Shown here piece by piece: positions 6,120 through 6,920 of a DNA stretch of 6,920 bases (positions are counted from its first letter, which is position 1; each line of letters opens with the position of its first letter). The stretch spans positions 1 through 6,920 of the forward strand of contig CBDVAK010000189.1 of the NCBI GenBank assembly GCA_965371945.1, written 5' to 3'. This DNA is from CBDVAK01 sp965371945. Lineage in GTDB: Bacteria > Pseudomonadota > Gammaproteobacteria > Competibacterales > JAHEDQ01. The notes below the pieces were generated by a model. It saw nothing but the letters and a program-made list of their open reading frames with translations. It had not been told where the DNA came from and did not search any database. The translations under genes were made by a program, and so were the position numbers.

Positions 6120-6214
6120 CGTCTTCGGCGTTGCAACAGCCCTCACATAGCTTTGCTATGCTCTTGCTGCCGCGCCTTGAAGACGAACGTAGATCCCACA
6201 CACTCGGGCCTACG
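6120..6214 (+). promoter_or_regulatory. Structured region ahead of the DsrC-like gene: two nested or adjacent stem-loops
   Basis: The first element (6120-6185) is a 66-nt nested inverted repeat: CGTCTTC/GAAGACG (6120-6126, 6179-6185), GGCG/CGCC (6127-6130, 6173-6176), CAGC/GCTG (6137-6140, 6166-6169) and CATAGC-TTT-GCTATG (6146-6160), about 21 pairs in all, with internal loops. The second is CGTAG/CTACG (6188-6192, 6210-6214) enclosing CCC/GGG. They fill most of the 186-nt gap after the Cas6-like gene. There is no T tract, so this is not an ordinary terminator. It could be an mRNA leader, a processed intergenic RNA, a small RNA or a DNA-level palindrome. No clear promoter is seen; TTGCAA (6131) with TATGCT (6157) is too widely spaced. 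Confidence 0.45.
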
Positions 6215-6230
6215 CAATCTGGTGACTTTG

Positions 6231-6258
6231 TTGCCGCCAATCGCCTGACAGGAGGCAA
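6231..6258 (+). promoter_or_regulatory. Strong ribosome site inside a possible hairpin
   Basis: AGGAGG (6250-6255) lies 5 nt before the GTG at 6261 and fixes that start. The same bases can pair: TTGCC (6231-6235) with GGCAA (6254-6258), and inside it CCT (6244-6246) with AGG (6250-6252). Alternatively GCCT (6243-6246) can pair with AGGC (6253-6256). Either fold would hide the ribosome site and could restrain translation. Confidence 0.35.
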
Positions 6259-6260
6259 AA

Positions 6261-6599
6261 GTGACACTCGATATCAACGGCAGGACAATCGAACTGACCG
6301 AGACCGGTTTCCTCAGCAATCCGGAAGACTGGTCAGCGGAAATCGCCGAGGCGATGGCGAGGGCGGACGGAGTCGAACTGAGCGACCCGCACTGGGATGT
6401 CATCAACTATCTCCGTGAAGAGTACCTCAACAACGGCGGTAACCAGCCGAACAATCGTGCCTTGCTCAAGGCCATGGGCGAAAAATGGGCTCGCAAGGTG
6501 GCCAGCAAAGACCTCTACGACCTGTTTCCCGGCAACCCCAGCAAACAAGCCGGCGCCTTCGGCGGATTGCCGGAGTCACGCCGCAAGGGCGGCTATTGA
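6261..6599 (+). CDS. DsrC/TusE-family protein lacking all cysteines (RspA-like)
   Basis: A 112-residue member of the DsrC/TusE/DsvC sulfur-relay family. Canonical DsrC carries persulfide or trisulfide sulfur on two C-terminal cysteines and is the DsrAB partner. Family features are the MTLDINGRTIELTETGFLSN start, the DW at 23-24, SDPHWDVINYLREEY (41-55) and the C-terminal KQAGAFGGLPESRRKGGY (95-112). Aligned on GLP, the upstream cysteine is replaced near G98 and the penultimate one by G111; no cysteine occurs anywhere. It therefore cannot act as a thiol sulfur carrier. Cysteine-free family members have been described as RspA, with a suspected regulatory role; my use of that name is from memory. 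The GTG start has a perfect AGGAGG 5 nt away. The true dsrC is expected beyond dsrF and dsrH, outside the window. Confidence 0.93.
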   Translation: MTLDINGRTIELTETGFLSNPEDWSAEIAEAMARADGVELSDPHWDVINYLREEYLNNGGNQPNNRALLKAMGEKWARKVASKDLYDLFPGNPSKQAGAFGGLPESRRKGGY

Positions 6600-6617
6600 A
6601 CCACCCCCCTCTTTTTT
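6587..6617 (+). terminator. Possible weak terminator or attenuator after the DsrC-like gene
   Basis: GGGCGG (6587-6592) can pair with CCACCC (6601-6606) with one mismatch, around an 8-nt loop that contains the stop codon. Five nucleotides later comes a run of six T (6612-6617). The stem is imperfect and the T run is displaced, so partial read-through into the small gene downstream is likely. Confidence 0.25.
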
Positions 6618-6680
6618 CACCACTGGCTCCGCGCCTGTCGACCGGCGCCGCCAAGCAAACCGCAACCATGGAGAACGACC

Positions 6681-6884
6681 ATGAGTGAAAAGCAGGAACT
6701 GATCCAGAAGATGCTGCAGTTGCAGAAGAAATTCATCGAATACGAACACCAGCAAGGCGTCGCTCCTAGCGACTACTGGACCCCGGAGGAGGGACACGAA
6801 CTGTCCGGCTTTCGTCAACAGTACAACGACCTCGCCACCAAACTGATCGATATGGCCCACGCCGAAAAAGGCTCACATCGCTGA
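6681..6884 (+). CDS. Small charged hypothetical protein (67 aa)
   Basis: I cannot assign a function. The ATG at 6681 follows GGAG, 8 nt upstream (6670-6673), a good ribosome site. The product has no cysteine, signal peptide or membrane segment. Residues 1-25 form an amphipathic helix (MSEKQELIQKMLQLQKKFIE), then a Pro/Trp turn (APSDYWTPEEG, about 28-38), then a second helix (LSGFRQQYNDLATKLIDMAH, about 41-60) ending in KGSHR. It looks like a helical hairpin of the adaptor or regulator size class. It follows the cysteine-free DsrC-like gene by 81 nt on the same strand, so the two may act together. A six-codon out-of-frame ATG at 6668 overlaps its start and is probably meaningless. Confidence 0.75.
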   Translation: MSEKQELIQKMLQLQKKFIEYEHQQGVAPSDYWTPEEGHELSGFRQQYNDLATKLIDMAHAEKGSHR

Positions 6885-6896
6885 AGGTTCCCGGTT

Positions 6897-6910
6897 CCGG
6901 CGGTTGCCGG
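6897..6910 (+). terminator. Hairpin after the small gene, possible terminator cut by the window
   Basis: CCGGC (6897-6901) and GCCGG (6906-6910) are a perfect 5-bp stem with a GGTT loop, 12 nt after the stop codon of the 67-residue gene. The following bases, CTTGTCTATC, are T-rich but not a clean T tract, and the window ends there. Confidence 0.3.
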
Positions 6911-6920
6911 CTTGTCTATC

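Noticed and set aside
6668..6688. Six-codon ATG frame overlapping the start of the 67-residue gene
   Set aside because: It would have to use a poor ribosome context and overlaps the GGAG that serves the longer gene; no sign of a leader-peptide role.
1..6920. CRISPR array near the Cas6-like gene
   Set aside because: I looked for regularly spaced repeats of 20-40 nt and saw none. The two AGTCTTA copies are only 7 nt long and occur twice.

Overview
The window looks like chromosomal DNA from a sulfur-oxidizing proteobacterium, most probably a high-GC gammaproteobacterium of the purple sulfur bacteria / Ectothiorhodospiraceae / Thioalkalivibrio type. The reason is a dsrA-dsrB-dsrE-dsrF run on the minus strand: dsrE and dsrF accompany dissimilatory sulfite reductase in organisms that run it in the oxidative (reverse) direction. 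Genus cannot be decided from the sequence alone.

Layout. Minus strand, read right to left: dsrA (3161-1896), a 93-nt gap with two short hairpins, dsrB (1802-726), dsrE (717-325), and dsrF (302 to the left edge, truncated by the window). Between dsrA and the divergent plus-strand genes lies a 528-bp intergenic region (3162-3689). It is AT-richer than its surroundings in the middle. It holds a 25-bp dyad, candidate promoters in both directions, and stem-loops that would lie in the dsr mRNA leader and in the leader of the divergent operon.

Plus strand: a TauD/TfdA-type Fe(II)/2-oxoglutarate dioxygenase (3690-4616), an unrecognised 242-residue mostly helical protein (4632-5360), and a Cas6/Cmx6-family CRISPR RNA endoribonuclease-like protein (5382-6074). 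They are spaced 15-21 nt apart and look like one operon. No CRISPR array and no other cas gene is visible. A 186-bp gap follows with three successive inverted repeats (6120-6258). Then come a DsrC/TusE-family protein with no cysteine at all (6261-6599, GTG start) and a 67-residue charged small protein (6681-6884). A hairpin at the right edge may begin a terminator.

How it fits together. DsrAB oxidizes sulfur-relay-bound persulfide sulfur to sulfite, and DsrEF(H) passes sulfur to DsrC. The DsrC-like protein here lacks the redox cysteines, so it probably has a regulatory or structural role. The dioxygenase / unknown protein / orphan Cas6 operon, divergent from dsr and separated from it by hairpin-rich leaders, is the part with no standard explanation. 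One hypothesis, which is inference only, is that the Cas6-like protein binds or cleaves a hairpin in a local transcript rather than a CRISPR RNA.
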